Assembly: GCF_022808675.1 (NCBI RefSeq)
Contig: NZ_JAKZKV010000016.1
Coordinates: 26,808 to 90,807 of the forward strand
Length of the DNA: 64,000 bases
Source of the DNA: Parabacteroides sp. FAFU027
Lineage (GTDB): Bacteria > Bacteroidota > Bacteroidia > Bacteroidales > UBA7332
Reading direction: 5' to 3'
A model generated the notes under the pieces. That model ran no database searches. It was not told the origin of the DNA and saw only the letters and a list, made by a program, of their open reading frames with translations. Positions 51,859-62,141 of this stretch are shown here, in pieces; positions within the stretch are counted from its first letter, which is position 1; every line of letters starts with the position of its first letter. The position numbers and the translations under genes were made by a program.

Positions 51859-54800
51859 ATGAAGAAAATTTCGCTGCTTATCTTTTTAGCCCACTTCATA
51901 CTACTGACTGTTGCACAAGCTGCGCCTTACCAGTCCTTTGACAATGTAGCGTTGAATAACGACGCTTCGGTGGTCAACTGCTTTATCCAGGACAAGCAAG
52001 GGCTAATCTGGATGGGGACGGATAAGGGATTGTTCAGCTACAACGGGCATACCCTGCTTCCGCATTTCCCATTTTCCCAAAACAAACAGGAATCGGGCTC
52101 GATGATTAACTGCGGGACATTGCTCGATGATGAGCGTCTGTGTCTCGGTGCGGATAATGGTCTCCTGTTTTACAACCTGAAGATCGATTTATACGAAAGC
52201 CGCCCTGTGAAATTCCCGACAGACATCCGCTCGATGGCACTCTCGGGCAAGATGCTTTGGATCGGAACCTTAAACGGGCTTTTCCGTTACGCGATAAACT
52301 CCAATCGGATTGAGAATGTCAGTCAGCAGAAAAATGCCGGTATCCCCCACAAAGCGATTTACTCGATACTTCAGACCACTGACCACACCCTGTACGTCGG
52401 TACCTATAACGGCCTCTGCACCCTCGCTCCTAACACGAACAGGTTTCAGACCATAGCTCTTCCGGTCTATTCCCCGAAGAACAACCTGCTGGTCAATTCC
52501 CTGCTGGAGGATGCGGAGAACCGCTGCATCTGGATTGGGACGGAGGGATACCTTTTCCGCTATTTTCCCGAAACCAAAAAGATTGAACACATCCCAGCCT
52601 TCGACGGAAACTCCATCAAGTCACTGGCGATTGACCAAAATAAAAACCTGTTGCTGGGTACAGACAACGGCCTCTACGTCTATAACCGTGCAAACAACGA
52701 GGTGAATCATCTCCTGCACGACTCCCGATACAGCCAGTCCCTGTCCAACAACATTGTCTGGAGCATCTTTATTGACAAACAAAATAACACCTGGATTGGA
52801 ACGGACTACGGTGTCTCCCTCGCCCGCTCCAACAAAGAATACCAATACGTGCCCATCTCCCGGGTGACCGGAATGGGGGACGGAAATAATTTGCAGGTCA
52901 TTTTCAGGGATTCGCGCAACAACTTCTGGTATGGAGGTACGAACGGGTTGATTTTCAGTCCGGCGGATGGCTCCGGCAGCACCTGGTACAAGATGGGGGA
53001 AAGCCGCAACCCGATTTCTCACAACCGGATTCGCTGCATATATGAGGATCATACGCACAACCTGTGGGTGGCGACAGACGGCAGCATCAACCGTTTCGAC
53101 TACGACAAACGTCAGTTTGTCCATTACAACATCGTGGATAAAAGCCATACGAGAAACGCGCAATGGGCGTACAACATCATGGAAGACAAACGGGGTCGGC
53201 TCTGGATTGCAACGTGCCTCGGAGGAATCTTCGTGGTGGACAAAGCGAAGCTGCTGGCCAGCGCGGACAAGACCTACATAGCCGAACAAAACTTCTACAA
53301 AAACGGCCGCAGCAACGGCCTTTCTGACAATTTCATCAACCAGATGCTGATGGATTTGCAGGGAAATATCTGGGCGCTGACCTACAACGCGGGATTCAAC
53401 AAAATAGATACAAAAAGCGGACGGGTTACCCATTTCAATATTAAGCCCAATGAACCGGGGAAAAATGCCAGCTGCATGATTCGTGACCGGGAAGGCTTTA
53501 TCTGGTTTGGGTACAATGGCGGACTCACCCGCCTCAACCCGCGCACCAACGAGAGAAAAGACATCGAGCCGGGTGGACTGAAAAACCTGTTTATCCGCGT
53601 ATTGACTGAGGAAGACGGTCACATTTGGGTAACGACTTCGGAAGGAATCTTTGTGCTGGATAAAAAGAGTTTGCAGATTCATGCGACTGACCTTATCAAT
53701 AAATCCTACTCCTGCAGCTTTTACGATACGGCCAATCGCCAGATTTATCTTGGCGGTGTGGATGGGTTTCTGGAATTCTCCCCCTCCATTGCAACCCAGA
53801 AGACAACACCACCGGCCATAACACTGACGGCTCTCTATGTCAATGACCATTTATTCAAAACCGGAAAGGATTACGATGGGCCTAGCATCCGTTATGCCGA
53901 TGAGGTTACATTGAAATACAACCAGAATAATATCTCGTTTGAATTTTCCGACCTGAACTTCTCCCGCGAAAAGAGCAAAAACTACCTCTACCGCGTGGAT
54001 GGGGTGGATGATGAATGGCGCTCTACGCAAAATCTTACAGACAAAATTACCTATACCAATTTGTCTCCGGGTAGATACAATCTGAGTTTCGGACGGATGG
54101 CTCCGGATGGTTCAATAATAAAATCATCGTTGGATTTCCGGCTGATTATTACCCCGCCGTGGTATCTGACTGTATGGGCAAAACTGTTTTATGCACTTTT
54201 GTTTGCAGGCTTTGTGGCTTGGTGCATCAACTATTACCGAATCCGCCAACGCATCAAAATCGAACGGTTCGAGAAGGAGAAAACGCTGGAACTCTCCCGG
54301 ATGAAGATTGACTTTTTCACGCACGTATCACATGAGTTCAAGACGCCGTTGAGCCTGATTATTGCACCGGTCAGCAAACTGCTTGCCGAGACCAAACAAG
54401 CTCCCCTGAAAAAGCAGCTGGAGCTGATTCAGCAAAATGCCCTGCGATTGAATAGCCTGATTCAGCAGGTGATCGGATTTGAACGGTTCGACGGTTCGGC
54501 TGATGCAACTCTGATTCCTTCGAAAGCTGAGTTTGTGGAATTCGCCCGAGGGATATTTTCGGTCTTTGAAGAGGCCTTCAATGCCCGTCACCTCAACGCC
54601 CGGTTCGTAACTTCAAATGAGAAGATTTGGGTAAAGATGGATGTACTGAAAATGGAATCGGTGCTAACCAACCTCATCTCTAATGCCAGTAAATATTCGC
54701 GGGAAGGAGGTGAAATTAGCTTCGAAATATCCATTTCCCCGACTGAAAGTAATCAGCTCGAACTGAAAATCAGCGATACTGGCATTGGCATACCTAAGGC

Positions 54801-55785
54801 AGATTTGCCATTTGTCTTTGACCGTTTTTTCCAATCAAGAAAGACGGTCAATGATAAGGAGGGGTCCGGTATTGGGTTGTATCTGGTCAAGAACTATGTA
54901 GAGCTACACGGCGGAACGATTTCTATTACTTCCGAAGAAGATAAAGGGACTACCCTGACCATCATACTTCCGGTTATCGACCCGGAGTTAACCGATCAGC
55001 ATAATTTACCTGGTATTGAAAAACCGGATGCAACGGACCAACCGTTGATTCTGATTGTGGAAGATAATCTCGAAATCAGTGAATTTATCGCCCAATCGCT
55101 TTCCAATGAATTCCGCTACGAACTGGCACATAACGGAAAAACCGGGTTGGATATGGCTGTGACACTAAAACCTGACCTGATTATCGCCGATGTGATGATG
55201 CCGGTCATGGATGGGATGGAGATGTGCCGTCTGCTGAGAAAGCAACACAACCTGACAGCTGTACCCATTATCATGCTGACAGCGAAGGACGACAAAACCA
55301 CCGAAGAGCGAAGCCTTCAGCTGGGTATAAATGCCTTCGTACCGAAACCCTTCGAACCGAGGTTATTGCAGCTGCGTATCCGTCAATTATTGGGTGTACA
55401 GCAACAGCTGGAGAGCCAGGTTCGCCTAAAGGCCATTGCAACGCCAAAAGAAATCGAGGCTGAATCGTGGGACGAAAAGCTGCTGAAAGAGATCACCTCC
55501 ATCATTGAAGATCATGTGGATGATCCCGATCTGAATGTCAATAAGCTTTGTGAATATACCGGCATTAGTTCAAAACAAATCTACCGCAAAATAAAACAAC
55601 TCACCGGGCTGCCCCCGGTTGACTACATCCGTTCCATCCGGATGAAGAAGGCAGCCATGCTTCTCGCCCAGAAAAAATTCTCGGTGGCAGAGGTGATGTA
55701 CCTGGTCGGATTCTCTAACTACTCCTACTTCTCCAAATGTTTTCAGACCAAATACGGCAAAACACCTAAACAGTTTATGGATTAA
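51859..55785 (+). CDS. Hybrid two-component system regulator (HTCS) of the galactan locus
   Basis: A 1308-residue one-protein signalling system. A signal peptide (about 1-21) is followed by a periplasmic double beta-propeller of Reg_prop repeats (IWMGTDKGLF, IWIGTEGYLF and others, about 25-640) and a Y_Y_Y domain (about 680-770). A membrane helix (about 776-797) precedes the HisKA domain with H825 in VSHEFKTPL, the HATPase domain (GSGIGLYLVKNYVELHGG), a receiver domain with phosphorylated D1111 (LIIADVMMPVMDG) and an AraC-type HTH (about 1200-1308). It senses a sugar in the periplasm and activates the downstream SusC/SusD genes. It is complete. Confidence 0.96.
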   Translation: MKKISLLIFLAHFILLTVAQAAPYQSFDNVALNNDASVVNCFIQDKQGLIWMGTDKGLFSYNGHTLLPHFPFSQNKQESGSMINCGTLLDDERLCLGADNGLLFYNLKIDLYESRPVKFPTDIRSMALSGKMLWIGTLNGLFRYAINSNRIENVSQQKNAGIPHKAIYSILQTTDHTLYVGTYNGLCTLAPNTNRFQTIALPVYSPKNNLLVNSLLEDAENRCIWIGTEGYLFRYFPETKKIEHIPAFDGNSIKSLAIDQNKNLLLGTDNGLYVYNRANNEVNHLLHDSRYSQSLSNNIVWSIFIDKQNNTWIGTDYGVSLARSNKEYQYVPISRVTGMGDGNNLQVIFRDSRNNFWYGGTNGLIFSPADGSGSTWYKMGESRNPISHNRIRCIYEDHTHNLWVATDGSINRFDYDKRQFVHYNIVDKSHTRNAQWAYNIMEDKRGRLWIATCLGGIFVVDKAKLLASADKTYIAEQNFYKNGRSNGLSDNFINQMLMDLQGNIWALTYNAGFNKIDTKSGRVTHFNIKPNEPGKNASCMIRDREGFIWFGYNGGLTRLNPRTNERKDIEPGGLKNLFIRVLTEEDGHIWVTTSEGIFVLDKKSLQIHATDLINKSYSCSFYDTANRQIYLGGVDGFLEFSPSIATQKTTPPAITLTALYVNDHLFKTGKDYDGPSIRYADEVTLKYNQNNISFEFSDLNFSREKSKNYLYRVDGVDDEWRSTQNLTDKITYTNLSPGRYNLSFGRMAPDGSIIKSSLDFRLIITPPWYLTVWAKLFYALLFAGFVAWCINYYRIRQRIKIERFEKEKTLELSRMKIDFFTHVSHEFKTPLSLIIAPVSKLLAETKQAPLKKQLELIQQNALRLNSLIQQVIGFERFDGSADATLIPSKAEFVEFARGIFSVFEEAFNARHLNARFVTSNEKIWVKMDVLKMESVLTNLISNASKYSREGGEISFEISISPTESNQLELKISDTGIGIPKADLPFVFDRFFQSRKTVNDKEGSGIGLYLVKNYVELHGGTISITSEEDKGTTLTIILPVIDPELTDQHNLPGIEKPDATDQPLILIVEDNLEISEFIAQSLSNEFRYELAHNGKTGLDMAVTLKPDLIIADVMMPVMDGMEMCRLLRKQHNLTAVPIIMLTAKDDKTTEERSLQLGINAFVPKPFEPRLLQLRIRQLLGVQQQLESQVRLKAIATPKEIEAESWDEKLLKEITSIIEDHVDDPDLNVNKLCEYTGISSKQIYRKIKQLTGLPPVDYIRSIRMKKAAMLLAQKKFSVAEVMYLVGFSNYSYFSKCFQTKYGKTPKQFMD

Positions 55786-55825
55786 GGGATTAACCTGATA
55801 CAATTGTCTTTTTTGTTACTCTTTA

Positions 55826-55871
55826 TGTCCGATTTGTGCTTGAAACAGGCACGACTCGGACATTATTTTTG
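55826..55871 (+). promoter_or_regulatory. Terminator/promoter region after the HTCS gene
   Basis: TGTCCGA (55826-55832) pairs with TCGGACA (55856-55862) and the inner GTGC with GCAC, followed by T-rich sequence, so it may end the HTCS transcript. The same bases include TTG (55840-55842), a 21-bp spacer and TATTTTTG (55864-55871), a full promoter for the downstream small gene and susC. Which is real cannot be decided by reading. Confidence 0.55.
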
Positions 55872-55880
55872 CATTGTTGG

Positions 55881-55970
55881 TTCTGACGCAGAATGTCATC
55901 AAAAACCTGTTTTAAACTTTCACTAACGAAAACCTCAGTTAGTAAAAACAGGCAGCATTCTGATACAGAA
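55881..55970. promoter_or_regulatory. Candidate HTCS operators upstream of susC
   Basis: TTCTGACGCAGAA (55881-55893) and TTCTGATACAGAA (55958-55970) are palindromic, TTCTG-N3-CAGAA, 77 bp apart. The half-word TTCTGA recurs at 56086-56091 and 56343-56348. They lie in the 440-bp region before susC where the HTCS should bind. Confidence 0.45.
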
Positions 55971-56114
55971 CTGATGATGTTTTTTTGTATCGTGATGTCA
56001 TCTTGTCATTAGGTTAAGTTGAATTTCAAACCTAAACCGGACCTAACCTGATTCTACAATTTAAAGGAGCAACATCATAAGCCGTTTCTGAAAAACCCTT
56101 TACTCTCTATAATT

Positions 56115-56300
56115 ATGAAAACTTTGGAAGACCTGAAAATTCAATTACAAAAAACTGCTTCAATTGAAGACTCAATTGACATCCGGATCAGGATGATTGA
56201 ACTGATGCGCGAGAACAAGGACTATGACCATTCTATTTCTCCGGTTTCAGATTTGTTGATGCGTGTTCATCAGGATCAGAAACTGAAATTCGAATCCTAA
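56115..56300 (+). CDS. 61-residue protein upstream of susC
   Basis: A short open frame from ATG 56115: MKTLEDLKIQLQKTASIEDS and onward to QDQKLKFES. It is charged and helical with no signal peptide. It lies 114 bp before susC in the same direction and would be in its leader transcript. It may be a real small protein or a chance frame; no family is recognised. The codon use is similar to the neighbours. Confidence 0.45.
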   Translation: MKTLEDLKIQLQKTASIEDSIDIRIRMIELMRENKDYDHSISPVSDLLMRVHQDQKLKFES

Positions 56301-56414
56301 TTTCCCATTTGGCTATCACGCATAAATAAGATAAAAAGCCGGTTCTGATAACCGCTGCTGAATCCGAAAACCTTCGGTATAAAATCTCACATTAACTAAA
56401 TCCATTTATTTACC

Positions 56415-59390
56415 ATGAGAAAAAGTTTCTATTTGAAAAACCTCTCACCTCTTCGTATCGCGATGGTAGCGGTTGCTCTTTGTGGCACTCCGTATGCTAT
56501 TCAGGCCTCATCAAGTGCCGTTGAGCAAAACGCTCCGTCAAAAGGCCAACATAAGATAACCGGTACGGTCAAAGACGAGCAGGGCACGCCACTTCCCGGC
56601 GTACATATCAAGGTACAGGGCACTACCCTGGGAACCATTACGGATTATAACGGACAATTCTCGCTAAACCTACCCAATGCCGGTTCTCCAATTGAAATCT
56701 CATTCATCGGCTACCAGACTCAGCTTCTCTCAACCGGGGGAAAAAGCACCCTGATGGTAAAACTTCTGCCGGACACCAAAAAGCTGGATGAGGTCATTGT
56801 GGTCGGTTACGGTACCCGTAAAGCCAAAGACCTGACCGGAAACATCTCTACTGTTAGTTCACGCGATTTTGAGAAAGCCCCTGTGACCAATGCCGAGGCA
56901 TTGATTGCAAACAAAATATCAGGCGTTCAGGTATTGCCTAGCAGCGGTAAACCGGGTGCGGGTAGCTCATTCCTGATTCAGGGTGGTGCTTCACTGAACG
57001 CATCAAATAACCCGCTCATCGTAATTGACGGGCTTCCAATCGAAGGCGGAAATAACGGCCCCGGTATCCTCAGCCAACTCAATCCAAGCGATATCGAAAA
57101 CTTTACCGTACTGAAAGATGCTTCGGCTTCAGCCATCTACGGTTCACGGGCATCAAACGGGGTTATCCTGATTACCACCAAGAAAGGCAATAAGGGTAAA
57201 ATGACGATTGACTTTACCAGCAATATGCGTGTATCTACGCTGCGCGAAAAAGTATCCGTCCTTTCGGCAGACCAGTATCGTGCACTCGCAACAGAGCTGG
57301 GTAGCGCAATGAAAGTGGCTCCCGGAACCGCCAATACCGACTGGCAGGATCAGATTTTCCAGAATGCATTGGCACAGGATTATAACCTGAGCTTAAGCGG
57401 AGCAACAAAAACGCTTCCTTACCGGGTTTCATTTGCCTATACCAATCAGGACGGTATCCTGAAAACCGGCAACTACGAAAGAGCAACTGCTTCAGTTAAC
57501 CTCAATCCATCATTCCTGAATGATAAACTGAAGGTAAACCTGAACCTGAAAGGTTCGTACGAAAATGAACGGATCGCCAATCAGAGTGCTATCTGGGGAG
57601 CAACAACCTTTGACCCGACCCAACCGGTTCGCGTGGATGACCAGACTTACGGCGGATACTTCCAGTATACAGATTTTAAATCTAATCCGGCACTGACCAA
57701 CATTAACCCGGTGAGTATGCTGGAGCAGGTGAATGAACGAAACAAAAACTTCCGCAGTTTGGGTAACATTCAGGCTGATTACAGTTTCTTCTTTTTGCCG
57801 GAACTTCACCTCAACGTAAATGCAGGTTATGATGCATCCAGAGGTCAATATACTTACTTTGCTCCTGCAACCTATTTCGCTCAATTGCTTTCAGGAGGTA
57901 AAAAATATAATGGTAATCCTTCGGCATCATCATTCAACAAACTGTTTGAATCTTATCTGTTCTATTCAAAAGAACTATCCAATCTCAAAAGCAAGATGGA
58001 TGTAACAGCGGGATATTCTTACAACGACTTCCTGACAACAAACTACTACTACCCGACATATTCAGCTGATGGAACGCTAATCGCAAGCTCGGTACCAACC
58101 TATGCGTTTGATAAACCGAGCCACTCCATCGTATCATTTTATGGTCGATTGAATTATACCCTGAATGATAAATACCTCTTCACAGCAACGGTACGCGATG
58201 ATGCGTCATCCCGCTTTGCAGATAAACACCGCTGGGGTATCTTCCCTTCTATGGCATTGGCCTGGAAGATGAAACAGGAAAGTTTCCTAAAGGATATAAA
58301 ACCTCTGTCTGACCTGAAGCTGCGCATGGGTTACGGTATCACCGGCCAACAGGACGGTCTTGCCAACTACTACCCGATCAAAAGATACACCACGTATGGA
58401 CTGGGCTCACAGTACACGATCGGCAACACTGCATATACAACGATTTTCCCGCAGGTTTACAATCCGGATTTGAAATGGGAGCAAACTTCAACAACAAATA
58501 TCGGACTGGATTACGCCTTCCTGAATTATCGTATTACCGGTAGTTTGAATTTCTACAACAAAAACACCAAGGACCTGCTGAATGCAGTTACTGTTCCTTA
58601 CGGTTACAGCTTTAGCTCTACCATGATTAAAAATATCGGTTCTATGGAAAACAGAGGAGTGGAATTAAACATCAAAGCGACACCTGTAAAGACGGAAGAT
58701 TTGACATGGGACTTAGGTTTCAACGCAACTTACAATAAAAACAAGATTACCAAACTCAGCCTGATTGACGACAGCAGTGTCGGACTTTTCAGCGACAAGA
58801 TACTGGTAAATACGGTCGGTTCGGCATACAATACCTTCTACCTCTACCATCAAGTGTATGATAAAAACGGGAAACCAATTGAAGACCAGATGCTGGATGT
58901 AAACGGTGACGGTTTGCTCAATGCGAAAGACAGATACGTAACCGGCAAATCATCGACACCGAAGTACCTGTTGGGCTTCAACACCAACTTACAGTACAAG
59001 AAATGGTCAGTAGGAACTTCGTTCCACGCCAACCTGGGTCATTACGCCTATTACATGCCACAGGAAAATTCAGTAGCGATGACCGGATGGACGACCTCCC
59101 AAAACCTGAATACTTCGTACTACAAATCGCAGTTTCACAATACAGACCAATACGAAGGCTACAGCGACTACTATTTGCAAAATGCCTCATTCCTGAAAAT
59201 GGATAATGCCTACGTCGGATATGACTTCGGCAAACTCCTTCACAAAGTGAGCCTTAAGATGAACCTATCGGTACAAAACATCTTCACCATTACCAAATTC
59301 ACAGGTCTCGATCCGGAAACCAACAGCGGCTACCAGAATGCCTATCCGGTGCCACGTGTATTTGCATTTGGTCTGAATATGAACTTTTAA
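56415..59390 (+). CDS. SusC-family TonB-dependent outer-membrane transporter
   Basis: A 991-residue transporter that imports oligosaccharides across the outer membrane with SusD. The signal peptide ends near residue 32. Then comes a carboxypeptidase-D-like domain (ITGTVKDEQGTPLPGV to about 120), the plug with DEVIVVGYGTRKAKDLTG and ILKDASASAIYGSRASNGVILITTKKG-type segments, and a 22-stranded barrel ending VFAFGLNMNF. It is complete. The substrate is inferred from the GH53 gene downstream: beta-1,4-galactan or arabinogalactan fragments. Confidence 0.95.
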   Translation: MRKSFYLKNLSPLRIAMVAVALCGTPYAIQASSSAVEQNAPSKGQHKITGTVKDEQGTPLPGVHIKVQGTTLGTITDYNGQFSLNLPNAGSPIEISFIGYQTQLLSTGGKSTLMVKLLPDTKKLDEVIVVGYGTRKAKDLTGNISTVSSRDFEKAPVTNAEALIANKISGVQVLPSSGKPGAGSSFLIQGGASLNASNNPLIVIDGLPIEGGNNGPGILSQLNPSDIENFTVLKDASASAIYGSRASNGVILITTKKGNKGKMTIDFTSNMRVSTLREKVSVLSADQYRALATELGSAMKVAPGTANTDWQDQIFQNALAQDYNLSLSGATKTLPYRVSFAYTNQDGILKTGNYERATASVNLNPSFLNDKLKVNLNLKGSYENERIANQSAIWGATTFDPTQPVRVDDQTYGGYFQYTDFKSNPALTNINPVSMLEQVNERNKNFRSLGNIQADYSFFFLPELHLNVNAGYDASRGQYTYFAPATYFAQLLSGGKKYNGNPSASSFNKLFESYLFYSKELSNLKSKMDVTAGYSYNDFLTTNYYYPTYSADGTLIASSVPTYAFDKPSHSIVSFYGRLNYTLNDKYLFTATVRDDASSRFADKHRWGIFPSMALAWKMKQESFLKDIKPLSDLKLRMGYGITGQQDGLANYYPIKRYTTYGLGSQYTIGNTAYTTIFPQVYNPDLKWEQTSTTNIGLDYAFLNYRITGSLNFYNKNTKDLLNAVTVPYGYSFSSTMIKNIGSMENRGVELNIKATPVKTEDLTWDLGFNATYNKNKITKLSLIDDSSVGLFSDKILVNTVGSAYNTFYLYHQVYDKNGKPIEDQMLDVNGDGLLNAKDRYVTGKSSTPKYLLGFNTNLQYKKWSVGTSFHANLGHYAYYMPQENSVAMTGWTTSQNLNTSYYKSQFHNTDQYEGYSDYYLQNASFLKMDNAYVGYDFGKLLHKVSLKMNLSVQNIFTITKFTGLDPETNSGYQNAYPVPRVFAFGLNMNF

Positions 59391-59408
59391 CCTTAAACAA
59401 ACACGAGT

Positions 59409-60968
59409 ATGAATTTCAAGAAATATATCACAACCGGTCGTTTGGGACTGATACTACTGGCAATGATTATCGGTTTTAGCGCATGTACCGATGATTTGGT
59501 AAAAACGCCGACCAATGACCTTACCGCAGACAAACAGTTCCAATCGGTAGCGGGATACAAACAAAGCCTGGCATCCATCTATTCCAATATGATTTACGGT
59601 TCATTCCTCCGTCAATACTGGGGAATGCAGGAATACACCACCGACGAGGCGGTAAGTACCTGGAACGACGACGGTGGAAATGCCGTTTTCCATCAATTGG
59701 CATGGAGTGCCGATGCACCGGCTATCACCTACGTTTATTCGAGTATGTTGATGACCATCACCTATTGCAATAACTATCTGAATGAATCGACCGATGCAAA
59801 GATTGCATCCCGGGGCTTTACTAGTGCTGATGTTACTCAGATTAAACAATACACCGCGGAAGTACGCTACCTGCGCGCTTATTGCTACTGGGTGTTGATG
59901 GATTTATACGGTAATCCACCGTTCCCGACTCCGGATGATTTGGGCTTTTCCTCACCGAAACAAATCAAAAGAGCAGACCTGTTCAACTTTATCGAATCGG
60001 AACTGAAAGATATCGAGTCGCAACTTGCCGACCCACGGACCAACGAGAGAGGACGTCCGGATAAGGCTGCAGCCTGGGCGCTATTGTCAAGAATGTACCT
60101 CAACGGAACAGTTTACACCGGCAATGATTATTACACACAGGCCATCACCTATTGCAACAAAATCATATCAGCCGGATATTCACTCGAAAGCCATTACAGC
60201 TGGCTGATGCTGGGAGATAATAACAAAAACACCAACGAATTTATCTTCACGCTGAATTACGACAATACCAATGAAACCTGGAACGGAACCAACTTCATGG
60301 CACTGGGTGCTGCCGGAATACCGGCTTCTATCAACGGACTGTCAGGTAGCTGGGGTAACTTCAGAATGACGCAGCAAATACCGGCACTCTTCCCGACAGC
60401 GGATACCACAATGGATAAACGCGCTGAATTCTATACAACCGGTCAAAACCTGGAAGTAAACAACGTAACCATCAGTACTGACGGATATTCGGCCTTCAAA
60501 TACCGCAATGTAAACCGAGACGGAAGTGCTATTGTACAGAACAACAGCTACAACAACCTGTCGGACATCGACTTTCCGGTGTTCCGCCTGGCTGAAATTT
60601 ACCTGACTTATGCTGAAGCGGTATTGCGTGGCGGTAGCGGTGGTAGTGCAGCTACAGCATTGAGCTATGTCAACAAAATCCGCGGAAGAGCTTATGCCAG
60701 TGATCCGTCAAGTACGCAGGGAAATATCCAGCAAACCAACCTGACACTCGACTTTCTCCTGAAGGAAAAAGCCCGCGAGTTTTACTGGGAAGCGCAAAGA
60801 CGTACCGACCTGGTTCGTTACAACAAACTGACTACAAGTGATTACCTCTGGGCCTGGAAAGGAAACACACTGGCTGGTAAAGCGGTGGACAGCAAATACA
60901 ACCTGTTCCCGATTCCGACTTCAGACTTGTTGGCTAATCCTAACCTCAAACAAAACGACAACTATTAA
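59409..60968 (+). CDS. SusD/RagB-family outer-membrane lipoprotein
   Basis: A 519-residue glycan-binding lid for the SusC transporter. The lipobox is GFSAC (Cys at about residue 26). TPR-like helices and the SusD hallmarks (YTAEVRYLRAYCYWVLMDLYG, RLAEIYLTYAEAVLRGG, ARAFYWEAQRRTDLVRYNK-type segment) are present. It starts 18 bp after susC, so the pair is co-transcribed. Complete. Confidence 0.95.
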   Translation: MNFKKYITTGRLGLILLAMIIGFSACTDDLVKTPTNDLTADKQFQSVAGYKQSLASIYSNMIYGSFLRQYWGMQEYTTDEAVSTWNDDGGNAVFHQLAWSADAPAITYVYSSMLMTITYCNNYLNESTDAKIASRGFTSADVTQIKQYTAEVRYLRAYCYWVLMDLYGNPPFPTPDDLGFSSPKQIKRADLFNFIESELKDIESQLADPRTNERGRPDKAAAWALLSRMYLNGTVYTGNDYYTQAITYCNKIISAGYSLESHYSWLMLGDNNKNTNEFIFTLNYDNTNETWNGTNFMALGAAGIPASINGLSGSWGNFRMTQQIPALFPTADTTMDKRAEFYTTGQNLEVNNVTISTDGYSAFKYRNVNRDGSAIVQNNSYNNLSDIDFPVFRLAEIYLTYAEAVLRGGSGGSAATALSYVNKIRGRAYASDPSSTQGNIQQTNLTLDFLLKEKAREFYWEAQRRTDLVRYNKLTTSDYLWAWKGNTLAGKAVDSKYNLFPIPTSDLLANPNLKQNDNY

Positions 60969-60996
60969 TCGTCTGACATTTAGTCTTTAATTCAAA

Positions 60997-62064
60997 ATGA
61001 GAACAAAAATGAAGAACATCATATATAAGCTTTCAGCATTGTTTGTGGTTTTGGTTGCGCTCTATTCGTGTACCGACAATGACATGAAGTATATTGCAAC
61101 AATGCCCGAAACCGGTAAATTTGCTCTTACCCCAAGTGATACGGCTCTTGTCCTGAGTAAAACGGATGCATCCACCCACACCGCAATCAGCTTTAAATGG
61201 GATTCCCTTACTTACGGGATCAGCACTCCGGTGACCTACACCATCCAGATGGATACGCTGAACGGAGACTTTTCAACACCTGTTGAAGAAGAGGTGGCCG
61301 TCAACAAATATTCGATTTCCTATACCGACTCTGTATTGAATAAGAAGTTGTTGAACCAGTTAAAACTGAAAGGTGACGTTAAATCAACCGTTCAAGTTCG
61401 GTTAAAGGCTTATATGGCATTTGGAAACAATCCGGTGTACAGTAACGTGCTGAAGATTGGTGTTACCCCATATAGCGTTGTCAAACAAGCTGCATTCCTC
61501 TATATGCCGGGAGTAAGTGGTGACTGGAATGACTATTCGGTCAAATTATGTTCAAAAAACAATGACGGCAACTACGAGGGATTTGTAAATGCCGCACAGT
61601 GGGCAAACTTCAAATTCTCCGAAAAAGCAGATGGTGGCGGTGCCTGGTATGGTTCCAGCCCTAGTGGCCTCTATACGTTGGATGGAACATCCGGCATGTG
61701 GAACATCTGGTTTGACGAAGGTGGTTATTTCCTCGTCAAGGCCAATACCAACAACATGACCTGGAGCAAGACTGCCATCACCTCCTTTGCCGTAACCGGT
61801 GAATTCAACGGATGGAGTCTGACTGCTACTCCAATGACCTACGACTCCTCAACGAAAAAATGGAGCGTTACCTGCAACATCTCCACCGTCCTTTATGGCA
61901 TTCAGATTATTGCCAATCAGGATTGGGGTTCCAAATATGGCGACACGGATAAAAACGGTTCGCTGGTATTGGGTGGAGACAACATCGTGATTTCGACTCC
62001 GGGCACATACACCATTACCATGGATCTGAGCCACCCTGAAAAGTACACCTACACTATCAAATAA
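60997..62064 (+). CDS. SusE/SusF-like surface glycan-binding lipoprotein
   Basis: A 355-residue surface lipoprotein. The lipobox is ALYSC. The first part (from LTPSDTALVLS, about 35-130) is a SusE N-terminal domain, and the C-terminal part shows a SusF/SusE-like binding fold (VTGEFNGWSLTATPM). It binds glycan at the cell surface. It lies between SusD and the GH53 gene, 28 bp after SusD. Complete. Confidence 0.85.
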   Translation: MRTKMKNIIYKLSALFVVLVALYSCTDNDMKYIATMPETGKFALTPSDTALVLSKTDASTHTAISFKWDSLTYGISTPVTYTIQMDTLNGDFSTPVEEEVAVNKYSISYTDSVLNKKLLNQLKLKGDVKSTVQVRLKAYMAFGNNPVYSNVLKIGVTPYSVVKQAAFLYMPGVSGDWNDYSVKLCSKNNDGNYEGFVNAAQWANFKFSEKADGGGAWYGSSPSGLYTLDGTSGMWNIWFDEGGYFLVKANTNNMTWSKTAITSFAVTGEFNGWSLTATPMTYDSSTKKWSVTCNISTVLYGIQIIANQDWGSKYGDTDKNGSLVLGGDNIVISTPGTYTITMDLSHPEKYTYTIK

Positions 62065-62141
62065 CACACACTATCTACTAACAACCCCCGCTATGGCTTA
62101 CCTCCGGGTAAGTCATAGCACTTTCTGAACCAATTGAAAAG

